Source of the DNA: Hyphomicrobiales bacterium
GTDB taxonomy: Bacteria > Pseudomonadota > Alphaproteobacteria > Rhizobiales > NORP267
Assembly (NCBI GenBank): GCA_021775855.1
Contig: JAJFGZ010000052.1
Span: 1 to 61,338 of the forward strand
Direction of reading: 5' to 3'
DNA length: 61,338 nucleotides
Notes under the pieces: model-generated
The model's database searches: none
Told to the model about the DNA's origin: nothing
What the model saw: the letters and a program-made list of their open reading frames with translations, nothing else
Part shown: positions 46,224-56,374 of the stretch, piece after piece
Layout: each line of letters starts with the position of its first letter
Numbering within the stretch: position 1 is the stretch's first letter
Translations under genes and position numbers: made by a program

Positions 46224-46898
46224 ATGACAGGACCAACGATTCATCAGATTGAGGCGGGTGTTGCGTCATTTCGATTTTCTGCGTTTGGTTGGTTAGAGCC
46301 GTCAAATGAGGATCTGGCTGGTCGACCCGATATCGAGGGTCCCCGGTCGCTGCTGCTGATCGGCAATGCCGGAGATGATATGTGGCGGCGATTCAGCGCC
46401 GAAGCCAGCGATTACAATCACTCGCTGGATGTTTGGTGTTTTGCTAAAATCAGTCAACTGGCAGAGCAATTCGGAGCCACGGCGCTGTTCCCGGTTGGCA
46501 AACCATACCTGCCATTCCAGCGATGGGCGATCCAGACGGGAGAATTTTTCAGCTCACCGCTCGGTCTGACGATCCACCGGGAATACGGTCTCTGGCACGC
46601 CTTTCGCGGTGCCTTGCTATTCGATCACGAAATTCCCCGGCAAAAAGCCCGAGGGCAGATCTCGCCGTGCGACACTTGCGCTGAGCGTCCCTGCTTGACC
46701 GATTGTCCGGTGAAAGCTTTCTCACTCGAAGGTTACGATGTCCCGGCCTGTGTGCGGCATATTAGAGGCGAAGACACCAGGGATTGTTCGCAATGGGGGT
46801 GCGCCGCGCGCCGCGCTTGCCCGGTCGGGATTGAATACCGATACACAACCGGACAGGCGGCATTTCACATGGACGCGTTCAAACGAACGCTTGAATAG
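46224..46898 (+). CDS. 4Fe-4S dicluster ferredoxin-like protein
   Basis: A 224-residue soluble protein whose C-terminal half holds two Cys groups: CDTCAERPCLTDCP and a second set with CVRH, DCSQWGCAARRACPVG, resembling dicluster ferredoxin domains of QueG-like proteins. The N-terminal 130 residues are not recognised. It lies 23 bases after the DUF442 gene on the same strand, so it is probably in the same sulfur-controlled operon, and it may carry electrons from sulfur oxidation. Confidence 0.75.
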   Translation: MTGPTIHQIEAGVASFRFSAFGWLEPSNEDLAGRPDIEGPRSLLLIGNAGDDMWRRFSAEASDYNHSLDVWCFAKISQLAEQFGATALFPVGKPYLPFQRWAIQTGEFFSSPLGLTIHREYGLWHAFRGALLFDHEIPRQKARGQISPCDTCAERPCLTDCPVKAFSLEGYDVPACVRHIRGEDTRDCSQWGCAARRACPVGIEYRYTTGQAAFHMDAFKRTLE

Positions 46899-46922
46899 TG
46901 CCGGCGACATCCGTTGAGGCAG

Positions 46923-47375
46923 CTATTCGCATTGCGGCGCTTCTTCGTCGTCGCCACGCATCGTGCCGTCACTGTTAAAGCGGGACAGGAACGCAATAAC
47001 ATTCAACCGGTCTTCTTCCTTGCTCAATTTCATGCTCATTTTCGAACGCCCGTCCAGATACTCGCTGGGGTTTTCAAGATATTCATCCAGTTCTTCAACG
47101 GTCCAGTTGTCGTCCTCATCCGCCGCTTCCTGCATGGGACCGGAATAGCTGTAACCTTCAACGCTCCCGATCGGCCGGCACACGACACCATTGAGGTCCG
47201 GTCCAACGCCGTTGCCGGCATCGGGGCCAGTCTGGTGGCAACCCTTGCATCGATTGTATATGCGCTCGCCTGCAGCAGCGTCACCCATTTCCTGGGCAAA
47301 AACAGGAGCCGGTGACAGAATCAAAACACCAAAAACGGCAATGGCCGCCCCGCAAACACGATTGATCAAATTCAT
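46923..47375 (-). CDS. c-type cytochrome, class I
   Basis: A 150-residue exported monohaem cytochrome. Signal peptide about 1-27, CKGCH at 43-47, and a likely sixth ligand Met in KMSMKLS. GNGVGPDLNGVVCRP fits a cytochrome c2-like domain; a C-terminal acidic tail and a final Cys-Glu are odd. It sits between the sulfur and nos genes and points away from nosR, so it is probably the electron carrier to NosZ or from another periplasmic donor; that is inference. Confidence 0.85.
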   Translation of the reverse strand: MNLINRVCGAAIAVFGVLILSPAPVFAQEMGDAAAGERIYNRCKGCHQTGPDAGNGVGPDLNGVVCRPIGSVEGYSYSGPMQEAADEDDNWTVEELDEYLENPSEYLDGRSKMSMKLSKEEDRLNVIAFLSRFNSDGTMRGDDEEAPQCE

Positions 47376-47547
47376 TTTACACCTTTGTATCGGGGTTAAT
47401 CAGATGGCGAATGAGCTCTCTAGGCATGTTCTCCAGTGACAGAATGGGATCATTATAGTCCAAAAGAGATTATTCGCCAGAGCGGTTTAACGCCGCAGGC
47501 CGGGTTGTCCATGCCCGATTATCCAGTCCATTTGTTGGCACCGATTC

Positions 47548-47561
47548 TTGACCTAGGTCAA
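47548..47561. promoter_or_regulatory. FNR/NNR-type palindrome upstream of nosR
   Basis: TTGACCTAGGTCAA is a perfect 14-base palindrome (arms TTGAC/GTCAA with CTAG spacer), close to the Crp/FNR-family TTGAT-N4-ATCAA. Its centre is 66 bases before the nosR ATG; a site at -41.5 would put the transcription start near 47596. It suggests anaerobic or nitric-oxide activation of the nos operon. Confidence 0.75.
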
Positions 47562-47620
47562 TCCGCATCCCGGTGCCCTGTGATTATTTGACCACGATAT
47601 CTCCAATTACGTGGGGCACC

Positions 47621-49861
47621 ATGTTCAGACGGTATGCCAAATATTTTTTAGCTTGCGCGTGGGCAAGCCTGATCCTGGTTTTGGTCTACCAACCGGTGGC
47701 GTTGGCTGCGGACGATCTTGATTTTTTCCTGGAAGAAACCCCGGCAAATACTATTTTTCCCGAGGCGGTGTCCTACGGTCAACGCCGTAGTGATGCCCCG
47801 ATTGTCCCGGTTCTTGCCGGCGACGAAACAATTGGCTACGTGTTCCTGAATACCGATTTCGTCGGAGCAACCGGGTATTCCGGCAAGCCGATCTACATCC
47901 TGATCGGGTTGCGGGAAAACGGTGAGATAGCCGGCGCCAAACTGGTTAGGCATTCCGAGCCGATTGTATTGGCAGGGATCCCCCAGGAAAAAATCGAGAA
48001 CTTCATTGCCGGATATGCCGGCTCCGACATCCTGACAATGGCCCGGGAGAGAGCCGGCGAGCCGCCACCGGTTGATATTGTCTCAGGCGCCACCGTGACC
48101 ATCATGGTGATGGACGATTCGATCAAGCGGGCCTCCGTCCGGGCTGCCCGGATTCTGGGCATTGGCGGTCTCACGCAAGAAACCGCGATGGCCGGTCCCG
48201 TCCGTACCGTTGATACATCGAGTGACGAGGTCCTGGATTGGACCGACTTGATTGGCGGTGGGTCCGTTCGCCGCCTCCGGCTTTCGGTTGGTGATATCAA
48301 CCAGGCATTTATTGATCAGGGCAACGAAAAGGCCATTGCCCGCCCTGAAAGTGGTGACGAAGGCGAAACCTTTATCGATCTGTACGCGGCTTCCCTTGCA
48401 GTACCGGCTATCGCCCGCAATCTTCTCGGTGACCAGGAATATAGAAATTATCTGGACCGCCTCGAGGAGGGTCAATCCGGGTTCTTGATCATGGGGAATG
48501 GACGTTATTCGTTCCGTGGCTCCGGCTATGTGCGCGGCGGCATATTCGACCGCATCCAGGTCACCCAGGGCGAGGAGCATCTTAGGTTCCGCGACCGCGG
48601 TTACAAAAACCTCGGGGAGGTGGCAGCTGTTGGCGCTCCCGAATTCCGGGAAGTTGCCCTTTTCATCGCGCCAGATGATGCCGTGTTTGATCCGGCCAAT
48701 CCGTGGCAATTGCAACTGCTAGTCCAGCGCGCGGTGGGGGCGCTTGAAAAAGTTTTCGTGGCGTTCGAGTTGTCCTACCAGCTCCCGGACGCCTATGTGA
48801 TTGTGGAAGAACCAGCGACCGCCCCGCCGGTCTCGACCGAACAGGCATTTGGCCGGCAAAGCCTCGGCGTCCCGCAGTCCGACGCACTTTGGCTACGCAT
48901 CTGGGAACAGAAGCCCTACCAGATCGCAATCCTGCTCTTCGCGATCGGAATCCTGACACTGATCTTTTTTGCCCAGGATCAGCTCGCCAAACACCCGAAA
49001 TTGGGCGACTGGGTCCGGATCGGGTTCTTGACATTCACGCTCTTCTGGCTCGGATTTTACGCCCAGGCCCAGCTTTCGGTCGTCAATGTTTTCGCGTTCG
49101 TCAACGCCCTCCTGTCGGATTTCAGGTGGGAATATTTCCTCCTCGAACCGCTGATCTTCATCCTCTGGAGTTCCACCGCAGCTTCGCTCATTCTGTGGGG
49201 GCGTGGTCCGTTCTGCGGCTGGTTGTGCCCGTTCGGGGCCTTGCAGGAACTGACCAACAAAATCGCAAAATTCTTCGGCGTACCCCAGATCACAGTCCCC
49301 TGGTGGGTCCACGAGCGCCTGCGCGCTGTCAAGTATCTGATCTTCCTGGCGCTGATCGGAATCTCTGTCTATTCGCTCACCCTGGCCGAGCAGTTGGCCG
49401 AGATCGAACCGTTCAAAACCACCATCGTGCTGCGCTTCATGCGGGCCTGGCCGTATTTGCTGTTTGCCGGCGCGCTTATTTTTGCAGGCCTCTTCATCGA
49501 GCGTTTCTTTTGTCGCTATTTGTGCCCTCTTGGCGCGGCTCTATCGATCCCCGGTCAGCTGCATCTGTTCGACTGGCTGAAGCGCTATTCCAATTGCGGC
49601 GACCCGTGCCAGATATGCGCCCAGAATTGCATGGTCCAGGCGATCGAGCCTTCGGGCCGGATCAATGCCAACGAATGCATGGATTGTTTCCACTGCCAGC
49701 AGCTCTATTACGACAAAGATGTCTGCCCGGTCATGATCCACAAATTTGCCAAGGTCAACAAGGGCAACGCTCCCAAGGATGCCGGCAATGCCTCCTCCAC
49801 TGGTACCCCCCTGTACCGCAGGCCGCGTCGGCTTGGCCGGGCCAGGGATATTGAGTCCTGA
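47621..49861 (+). CDS. nosR: nitrous-oxide reductase regulator/flavoprotein NosR
   Basis: A 746-residue membrane protein. After a signal segment comes a periplasmic FMN-binding domain with the flavinylated Thr (about 158) in VSGATVT. Several membrane helices follow; the cytoplasmic loops carry CGWLCPFG and CRYLCPLG, and a C-terminal ferredoxin region has [12 protein letters not shown] and CMDCFHC. NosR passes electrons from quinol to NosZ and supports expression and maturation. The GTG at 47573 would extend it upstream; the ATG at 47621 begins a normal membrane segment. Confidence 0.95.
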   Translation: MFRRYAKYFLACAWASLILVLVYQPVALAADDLDFFLEETPANTIFPEAVSYGQRRSDAPIVPVLAGDETIGYVFLNTDFVGATGYSGKPIYILIGLRENGEIAGAKLVRHSEPIVLAGIPQEKIENFIAGYAGSDILTMARERAGEPPPVDIVSGATVTIMVMDDSIKRASVRAARILGIGGLTQETAMAGPVRTVDTSSDEVLDWTDLIGGGSVRRLRLSVGDINQAFIDQGNEKAIARPESGDEGETFIDLYAASLAVPAIARNLLGDQEYRNYLDRLEEGQSGFLIMGNGRYSFRGSGYVRGGIFDRIQVTQGEEHLRFRDRGYKNLGEVAAVGAPEFREVALFIAPDDAVFDPANPWQLQLLVQRAVGALEKVFVAFELSYQLPDAYVIVEEPATAPPVSTEQAFGRQSLGVPQSDALWLRIWEQKPYQIAILLFAIGILTLIFFAQDQLAKHPKLGDWVRIGFLTFTLFWLGFYAQAQLSVVNVFAFVNALLSDFRWEYFLLEPLIFILWSSTAASLILWGRGPFCGWLCPFGALQELTNKIAKFFGVPQITVPWWVHERLRAVKYLIFLALIGISVYSLTLAEQLAEIEPFKTTIVLRFMRAWPYLLFAGALIFAGLFIERFFCRYLCPLGAALSIPGQLHLFDWLKRYSNCGDPCQICAQNCMVQAIEPSGRINANECMDCFHCQQLYYDKDVCPVMIHKFAKVNKGNAPKDAGNASSTGTPLYRRPRRLGRARDIES

Positions 49862-49893
49862 TTTTTAACATTCGTCAAACAAAGGAGACGAAA

Positions 49894-51795
49894 ATGAGCG
49901 AATACAAAAAGGAAGAAGACGGCTTTTCCCGTAGAGCATTGCTCAGTGGCACGGCCATGGTGGCCGGTGTTGGCGCCGCTGCCGGTGCAGGCATGTTTGC
50001 CGGCGGTACGATGCCTGCCAGGGCAGCAGGGGCCGCAAACGAAGTCGGCCCGGGCGACCTGGACGATTATTACGGCTTCTGGAGTGGTGGCCAATCGGGT
50101 GAAGTGCGCATCATTGGAATGCCGTCAATGCGCGAACTGATGCGCATCCCGGTTTTCAACCGCTGCAGCGCCACCGGCTGGGGCCAGACCAACGAAAGCC
50201 GCAAGATTTTAACCGACAATATGCTGCCCCACGAAACTGAATTTTGGGCGGACAAGGGCGGGATTCCGCTGAACGGCGATACCCACCATCCCCATATGTC
50301 GTTTACCGACGGGACCTATGACGGCCGCTATATTTTTGTCAACGACAAGGCGAATACGCGTGTAGCCCGGATCCGTTGCGACATCATGAAAGTCGACAAG
50401 ATCATCTCGGTCCCGAATGCGGCCGATATTCATGGCCTTCGGCCCCAGAAATATCCGCGCACCGGGTATATCTTTGCCAACGGCGAACACCGGGTTCCGC
50501 TGCCGAACGACGGCAGCGTACTGGACGATCCGTCGAAATATGTAGCGATATTTTCGGCCATTGATGGCGACGAAATGAAAGTCGCCTGGCAGGTCATCGT
50601 CGATGGCAACCTCGACAATGTTGACGCCGATTACCAGGGCAAATACGCCGTCGCCAGCTGCTACAATTCCGAGGAAGGCGTGACACTTGCTGAAATGACC
50701 TCATCCGAGCAGGACTGGGCAGTCGTGTTTGATATCGAAGCCATTGAGCAAGGCGTCAAAGACGGCGACATCAAAATCTATGGTGGCGATGTGCCGGTTT
50801 TGGATGGCCGCAAGGGATCGAAATATACCCGCTATATCCCGATCTCAAACAGCCCCCACGGTGTTAATGCGTCACCTGATGGCAATTATATGATGATCAA
50901 CGGCAAGCTGTCCCCGACAGTTTCTGTGATAGATATGCGTAGATTGCCTGATCTGTTCGCCGACAAGATCCAGCCCCGCGATGCCATTGCAGCTGAACCG
51001 GAGCTTGGTCTTGGTCCGCTCCACACTGCCTTTGACGGGCGCGGCAACGCCTATACCACCCTGTTCCTCGATAGCCAGATCTGCAAATGGGATATCGGGA
51101 AAGCGGTCGCAGCTTATGGCGGTGCCGATGTGGACCCGATCGTCCAGAAGCTCGATGTCCATTACCAGCCCGGTCACAACCACACCTCAATGGGCGAGAC
51201 CAAGGCGGCCGACGGGAAATGGCTCGTGTCGCTCAACAAGTTCTCCAAGGACCGCTATATAAATGTGGGTCCGCTGAAACCCGAAAACGAACAGTTGATC
51301 GATATTTCGGGCGACGAAATGAAACTTGTTCATGACGGTCCGACCTTTGCCGAACCCCATGACTGCATCTTGGTGCATCGCTCCCTGGTCAACCCCAGCC
51401 AGGTCTATGACCGGTCGGACTCGACATTTGCCCATGTTCTCGAACAGGCGGACAAAGACGGTGTCGACCGCGATTATCCGGCCGACGTGATCCGCGATGG
51501 CAACAAGGTGCGGGTTTACATGCACTCGATCGCCCCGGTCTTTTCGCTTGAAAAATTCACGGTGAAACAGGGCGACGAGGTCACAGTCATCGTGTCCAAC
51601 ATGGACGATGTCGATGACCTGACCCATGGATTCACGTTGTCCAATTACGGGGCGTGCATGGAAATCGGTCCCCAGCAAACGGCGTCCGTGACCTTCACGG
51701 CGGATATGCCGGGTGTTCACTGGTTCTATTGCCAATGGTTCTGCCATGCGCTGCACATGGAAATGCGCGGCCGCATGATTGTCGAGCCAAGTTAG
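49894..51795 (+). CDS. nosZ: nitrous-oxide reductase, clade I (Tat-exported)
   Basis: A 633-residue periplasmic copper enzyme reducing N2O to N2. A twin-arginine signal, FSRRALLSG (Arg 13-14), marks the clade I type. A beta-propeller domain binds the four-copper CuZ cluster; [11 protein letters not shown] and EPHD carry some of the conserved His ligands. The C-terminal cupredoxin domain has the CuA ligands in [12 protein letters not shown] (Cys about 613 and 617). AAGGAG lies before the ATG. Confidence 0.97.
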   Translation: MSEYKKEEDGFSRRALLSGTAMVAGVGAAAGAGMFAGGTMPARAAGAANEVGPGDLDDYYGFWSGGQSGEVRIIGMPSMRELMRIPVFNRCSATGWGQTNESRKILTDNMLPHETEFWADKGGIPLNGDTHHPHMSFTDGTYDGRYIFVNDKANTRVARIRCDIMKVDKIISVPNAADIHGLRPQKYPRTGYIFANGEHRVPLPNDGSVLDDPSKYVAIFSAIDGDEMKVAWQVIVDGNLDNVDADYQGKYAVASCYNSEEGVTLAEMTSSEQDWAVVFDIEAIEQGVKDGDIKIYGGDVPVLDGRKGSKYTRYIPISNSPHGVNASPDGNYMMINGKLSPTVSVIDMRRLPDLFADKIQPRDAIAAEPELGLGPLHTAFDGRGNAYTTLFLDSQICKWDIGKAVAAYGGADVDPIVQKLDVHYQPGHNHTSMGETKAADGKWLVSLNKFSKDRYINVGPLKPENEQLIDISGDEMKLVHDGPTFAEPHDCILVHRSLVNPSQVYDRSDSTFAHVLEQADKDGVDRDYPADVIRDGNKVRVYMHSIAPVFSLEKFTVKQGDEVTVIVSNMDDVDDLTHGFTLSNYGACMEIGPQQTASVTFTADMPGVHWFYCQWFCHALHMEMRGRMIVEPS

Positions 51796-51806
51796 GGTTG
51801 ACAAAA

Positions 51807-53099
51807 ATGCGCGGGATTTTTGTCAATGCGAAGCGGTTCCTGGTTGCGGCGGGGGTGATCCTCGCCGCAACCAGCCTCGCATTACCGGCCAAAGCGGAAA
51901 GAATTACCGTTTATCCGGGCGGGGAGTCATTGCAGGCGGCGGTCACGCGGGCGCTGGCGGGCGACGTTCTGGCCCTGCAGCCGGGGCGCTATGCGGGACC
52001 CATCACGATTACCAACTCGATCATGATCGAGGGATCTGGCGAAGCCCTCATCGAAGGCAACGGCACGGGAACCGTGATCACGGTCGATGCCCCTGATGTC
52101 GCTTTGCAAAATCTCCGGGTGACCGGGTCCGGGCTGCTGCTTGAGACCCAGGATTCTGGAATTTTTCTAACCCCCTCCGCCGTCAACGCGCGGGTCATAG
52201 GGGTTCATCTCTATGACAATCTGATCGGGATTTATGTCTCCGGGGCCGACAACGCGCTGGTCAGCGGCAACCGGATTATCGGGCGCGGCGATTTGCGGCT
52301 CAACGAGCGCGGCAACGGCATCCAGGTCTGGAACGCCCCCGGCGCGGTTATCGAGGATAACGAGATTAGCGCCGGGCGCGACGGTATTTTTGTCACCACC
52401 AGCAGCCGGAATATTTTCCGGGGCAACGATATCCACGATGTGCGCATCGCGGTGCATTACATGTACACCAACGACAGCCAGGTGATCGGCAATATATCGC
52501 GCGGTAATCACGTCGGTTACGCCATCATGTATTCGTCGCGCATCGAGGTCCGCGAAAATATTTCCCGGAATGACCGCGACCGGGGCATCCTGTTCAATTT
52601 TGCCAATGGTACTGAAATCACCGGCAACATGGTCTCCGGCGGGCCGGAAAATTGTCTGTTTATCTACAATTCCAACAAAAACCTGATTTCCGGAAATTAC
52701 ATTGCCGGTTGCGGCATCGGGATCCAGTTCACGGCAGGCTCCGAGCGCAACGAAATATTCGGCAATGCCTTCGTCGCCAACCGCACCCAGGTCAAATATG
52801 TCGGCACGCGGTGGCTCGAATGGTCGGTAAACGGCACCGGTAACTATTGGAGTGACAACAGCGCGTTCGATCTCGACCGCGATGGGTTCGGCGACGCGCC
52901 GTACCGACCCAATGACCTGACCGACCAGATCATCTGGCGCTACCCGGCGGCCAAGCTGCTGTTAAACAGTCCAGCCATCCAGGTCCTGAAATGGGCGCAA
53001 GGGGCGTTCCCGGCGCTGCACCCGGGCGGGGTGATCGACAGCTACCCGTTGATGGCGGTGCCGGAGGCGCTGGCCGCGCGGATTGGCGGCGGATCATGA
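51807..53099 (+). CDS. nosD: NosD, copper-cluster maturation protein
   Basis: A 430-residue exported right-handed beta-helix with a signal peptide (cut near KAERI) and many repeated N-x-I/V-G-N type coils, as in NISGNYIAG, typical of the CASH/NosD family. It delivers copper for the CuZ site of NosZ. The start ATG at 51807 lies 11 bases after the nosZ stop; the longer frame overlaps nosZ. It overlaps nosF by 4 bases. Confidence 0.94.
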   Translation: MRGIFVNAKRFLVAAGVILAATSLALPAKAERITVYPGGESLQAAVTRALAGDVLALQPGRYAGPITITNSIMIEGSGEALIEGNGTGTVITVDAPDVALQNLRVTGSGLLLETQDSGIFLTPSAVNARVIGVHLYDNLIGIYVSGADNALVSGNRIIGRGDLRLNERGNGIQVWNAPGAVIEDNEISAGRDGIFVTTSSRNIFRGNDIHDVRIAVHYMYTNDSQVIGNISRGNHVGYAIMYSSRIEVRENISRNDRDRGILFNFANGTEITGNMVSGGPENCLFIYNSNKNLISGNYIAGCGIGIQFTAGSERNEIFGNAFVANRTQVKYVGTRWLEWSVNGTGNYWSDNSAFDLDRDGFGDAPYRPNDLTDQIIWRYPAAKLLLNSPAIQVLKWAQGAFPALHPGGVIDSYPLMAVPEALAARIGGGS

Positions 53100-54022
53100 C
53101 CCGGCAACCGTTCATCAAACTATCCGGCGTCACCAAGGCCTATGGCGCGGAAAATGCTGTTTGCGGCGTCGACCTCGAATTGTCGCATGGCCATTGCCAT
53201 GCCCTAGTGGGGCATAACGGTGCCGGCAAAAGCACCCTCCTGAAAATGATCCTCGGGCTGGTCAGCGCATCGTCCGGGAGGGTGCAGGTATTCGGCCTGG
53301 AACCCGAAGACAGGGCTTTTGTCAACGCACGCCGGCGGATCGGGTTTCTCCCCGAGCAGGTGGCCTTCCAGGGTGCAATGACGGGACTTGAAACGCTGAA
53401 ATTCTATGCCCGGCTGAACGGCTCGAGCGGTGAAAACCTCGACGCCCTGTTTGAGCTGGTTGAGCTAGGGGACGCCGCGAAAAAACGCGTTGGCACCTAT
53501 TCAAAGGGCATGCGCCAGCGGCTCGGTTTGGCGCAAGCGCTGATCGGTAAACCTGATTTGCTGATCCTGGATGAACCGACTTCGGGGCTCGACCCGGCGT
53601 CGCGGCAAAATGTCTACCGCATCATCGACACGGTGAAAGCCAACGGTGCCGCCGTTCTGATTTCGTCCCACGCATTGGGCGAGCTGGATAACCGCGTCGA
53701 CGAGGTCACGATCCTTGACCACGGCCGGGTGGCGGCGTCCGGGACCATCCCGGCCTTGCGCAAGGACGCCGGGTTGGCGTCGCAAATCCGCATCAGGGCC
53801 AATGATAAACAGATGCCCCGGCTGGCTAAACATTTAGCCGGCGAATTTGACAGGAGTCGCTTTCTCAACGGCACCGCTATCCTCGATTACCGGGAAAACG
53901 AGAAAATGCAGTTGCTCGAAAAGCTCATGACCCTCGGCGTAACGTTTGATAATATCGACATCACTGAGCCAAGCCTCGAAGACGTATTCGCGGCCTTTAC
54001 CAAGCGCGGGGTAGGGCCATGA
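53096..54022 (+). CDS. nosF: NosF, ABC transporter ATPase
   Basis: A 308-residue ATPase with Walker A GHNGAGKST (39-47), the signature in YSKGMRQRLGLAQAL, and Walker B LLILDEPTSGLDP. It drives the NosDFY complex that feeds the CuZ cluster assembly. ATG 53096 is at the nosD end (ATGA); the earlier frame is not used because it would overlap nosD. Confidence 0.95.
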   Translation: MTRQPFIKLSGVTKAYGAENAVCGVDLELSHGHCHALVGHNGAGKSTLLKMILGLVSASSGRVQVFGLEPEDRAFVNARRRIGFLPEQVAFQGAMTGLETLKFYARLNGSSGENLDALFELVELGDAAKKRVGTYSKGMRQRLGLAQALIGKPDLLILDEPTSGLDPASRQNVYRIIDTVKANGAAVLISSHALGELDNRVDEVTILDHGRVAASGTIPALRKDAGLASQIRIRANDKQMPRLAKHLAGEFDRSRFLNGTAILDYRENEKMQLLEKLMTLGVTFDNIDITEPSLEDVFAAFTKRGVGP

Positions 54023-54852
54023 AGAATATCTGGACGATCGCATCGAAAGAAATCCGCGACGGTAGCCGCAACCGCTGGGTCATCATGGTCACCCTGATCA
54101 TGGCGGGATTGGCGCTTATCCTGGCCTTACTCGGTAGCGCGCCGACCGGCACCACCAGCATCAACCCCCTTGCGGTCACGGTGGTGAGCTTATCTTCCCT
54201 CAGCATTTTTTTTATTCCGCTGATCGCACTATTGCTATCCTACGACTCCATTGTCGGGGAAGCCGAACGCGGCACGCTTCTGCTGTTGCTGGCATACCCG
54301 GTATCCCGTTGGCAGGTTATTGTCGGGAAATTCTGCGGCCACCTGGTGCTGCTCGCCTTCGCCATTCTAATCGGGTACGGCACCGCCGGGTTGGTCATTT
54401 CGCAGACCGGGGACGCTTACCTGACCAGCACTACGCTGAACAGTTTCGCCCGATTGCTTGGGTCTTCTGTTCTGCTGGGGGCGATTTTTCTGGCACTTGG
54501 CTATCTCGTCAGCGCCTCGGTGGCCGAACGGGGCACCGCGGCCGCATTGGCTATCGGCGTCTGGCTGTTGTTTGTGCTGATCTACGATTTGGGCATGCTC
54601 GCTGTTTTGGCGGCGGATGGCGGGCAGACGATCAACGAACAGGTGCTCACCTGGATTTTACTGGCCAACCCAACCGACGCCTACCGGATGTTCAACCTGA
54701 CCGGGGACCAGCAGACCGCCTTGCTGTCCGGCATGGCAGGATTGAGCGCGCGCCTGCAGGTACCTGAGTTCGCACTTTCTGCCCTGTTGATCGGCTGGGT
54801 TCTGGTGCCGCTGATGGCCGCCTCGCTAGTATTTCGGCGGAGGCAGCTATGA
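54019..54852 (+). CDS. nosY: NosY, ABC transporter permease
   Basis: A 277-residue permease with six predicted membrane helices. It starts MKNIWTIASKEIRDGSRNRWV, an amphipathic elbow usual in ABC-2 permeases. A Ser/Ala-rich loop with YDSIVGEAERGTLLLLLAYP follows helix 2. With NosF and NosD it forms the copper-maturation transporter. It is coupled to both neighbours by 4-base overlaps. Confidence 0.93.
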   Translation: MKNIWTIASKEIRDGSRNRWVIMVTLIMAGLALILALLGSAPTGTTSINPLAVTVVSLSSLSIFFIPLIALLLSYDSIVGEAERGTLLLLLAYPVSRWQVIVGKFCGHLVLLAFAILIGYGTAGLVISQTGDAYLTSTTLNSFARLLGSSVLLGAIFLALGYLVSASVAERGTAAALAIGVWLLFVLIYDLGMLAVLAADGGQTINEQVLTWILLANPTDAYRMFNLTGDQQTALLSGMAGLSARLQVPEFALSALLIGWVLVPLMAASLVFRRRQL

Positions 54853-55352
54853 AAGTCGTACCCGGATTTCTGGTAGCAATCCTGTTGGCGTCAACTGCAG
54901 GCTTAAGCGCTTGCGGCGAAGATCCTGTTACCCCCACCCCTGAATCCATGACCCGGGAGGCGGTCGGGTATTATTGCAACATGATCATCGTCGATCACCC
55001 CGGCCCCAAAGCGCAGGTGTTCGAAGAGGGTGTTGGGACTCCGTTCTGGTTTTCGTCGGTCCGGGACGCGGTTTTCTACAAAACCCTGCCCGGTGAAGGG
55101 ACCAACATTGTCGTGGCCTATGTCCAGGACAGCACCGCGATTATTGACTGGAACAATCCGCCAGCCGATGGTCCCTGGATCGAAATCACCAAAGCGGTTT
55201 ATGTAATCCACAGCGGCCGGCGTGGCGGCATGGGCGCTAACGAAACGGTGCCGTTCGCCACCCGTGAAGCGGCTGCAATATTCCAAACCGATTTTGGCGG
55301 CGAGGTTGTTGCGTTTTCCGAAATCCCCACGGACTATCTGACTGGGAACTAG
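54849..55352 (+). CDS. nosL: NosL, copper chaperone lipoprotein
   Basis: A 167-residue lipoprotein. The lipobox LSAC places the lipid-modified Cys at residue 22. YYCNMIIVDHPGPKAQ has the conserved Cys-x-Met copper ligands; the later part folds into a small alpha/beta domain. It supplies Cu(I) to the NosDFY system. It overlaps nosY by 4 bases. Confidence 0.93.
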   Translation: MKVVPGFLVAILLASTAGLSACGEDPVTPTPESMTREAVGYYCNMIIVDHPGPKAQVFEEGVGTPFWFSSVRDAVFYKTLPGEGTNIVVAYVQDSTAIIDWNNPPADGPWIEITKAVYVIHSGRRGGMGANETVPFATREAAAIFQTDFGGEVVAFSEIPTDYLTGN

Positions 55353-55355
55353 ATA

Positions 55356-56357
55356 ATGACGTTAAGAATTACCCGGCGCAGGATGATCACGATCGCGGCC
55401 GCATTCGCGGGCACCGCGATAGCCGGTGGCGTCAGCGCACCCGCCGGTGCCACCGCATTCCGGACGCCGAATATTTGGCGCGGAATAGCGTTGGGTGCCG
55501 AGGCCCAGATCCAGCTCCACCATGAGGATGCGAACTTCGCGGCAGTGCAGATTGGGGAGTGCGTCAGCGAAATTTCTCGGCTGGAAAACCTGTTCTCGCT
55601 CTACCGGGAAAGTTCCACGCTCAGCCGGTTGAATTCGAGTAGCGAATTTCACAAACCGGGCATCGAAATGATCGAGCTGCTCTCGAAGGCCAAGTCCTTC
55701 TCGGAGCTAACCGGAGGCGCCTTCGATGTTACAGTCCAGCCGCTCTGGCAATTGTACGCGGAGCATTTTTCTACCCCCGGGGCTGATCCGAACGGCCCGG
55801 CTCAAGACCAGATCAGCGCCGCACTCGACCTGGTAGGTTCGGACAAAATCTCCATTTCAACAACCCGGATCGGGCTGGCCTCGCCGGCCATGGCATTGAC
55901 CCTCAACGGCATCGCGCAAGGCTACGTGACGGAAAAAATTACAGCCCTTCTGCGCCGTGCCGGGTTTTCGAATGTGCTGGTTCATATGGGGGAAAGCCAG
56001 GCCTTGGGCGGGCACCCGGATGGTCGGCCCTGGATGGTTGGTATCAAGGCGCCTGTCGACGCGGAAAATCTATTGACGTCCGTTCCCCTGAACAACGAAG
56101 CCCTGGCGACATCTGGCGGGTACGGTTCGCCGCTATCCGCCGATGGCCGCGTCCATCACCTTCTTGACCCGCGCACAGGGCGCAGCGCCAACCATCATCG
56201 CTCGGTATCTGTGGTCGCGTCTGGGGCCACAAACGCAGATATGCTGGCAACCGCCCTGTCGATTATGCCAACCAACCAGGCCCCGAACATACTCGCGCAC
56301 TTTGCAGGTGCGCGGGCGATCATCCTGACATCAGACAACGAAATCGTGCGGCTATAA
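55356..56357 (+). CDS. nosX: ApbE-type FMN transferase (NosX)
   Basis: A 333-residue flavin transferase with a Tat-like signal (RRRMITIAAAF). ISRLENLFSLYRESSTLSRLN (split: ISRLENLFSLYR and SSTLSRLN) and TGGAFDVTVQPLW are ApbE blocks, with LATSGGYG near the FAD site and ATNADMLATAL near the end. In nos operons it attaches FMN to NosR at the SGAT motif. It lies 3 bases after nosL. Confidence 0.93.
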   Translation: MTLRITRRRMITIAAAFAGTAIAGGVSAPAGATAFRTPNIWRGIALGAEAQIQLHHEDANFAAVQIGECVSEISRLENLFSLYRESSTLSRLNSSSEFHKPGIEMIELLSKAKSFSELTGGAFDVTVQPLWQLYAEHFSTPGADPNGPAQDQISAALDLVGSDKISISTTRIGLASPAMALTLNGIAQGYVTEKITALLRRAGFSNVLVHMGESQALGGHPDGRPWMVGIKAPVDAENLLTSVPLNNEALATSGGYGSPLSADGRVHHLLDPRTGRSANHHRSVSVVASGATNADMLATALSIMPTNQAPNILAHFAGARAIILTSDNEIVRL

Positions 56358-56374
56358 AGGCAGCGCCCGGGAAA

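Noticed and set aside
47573..47620. Upstream GTG start of nosR
   Set aside because: The added residues lie before a normal signal segment and only 12 bases after the FNR-type palindrome, where the promoter should be.
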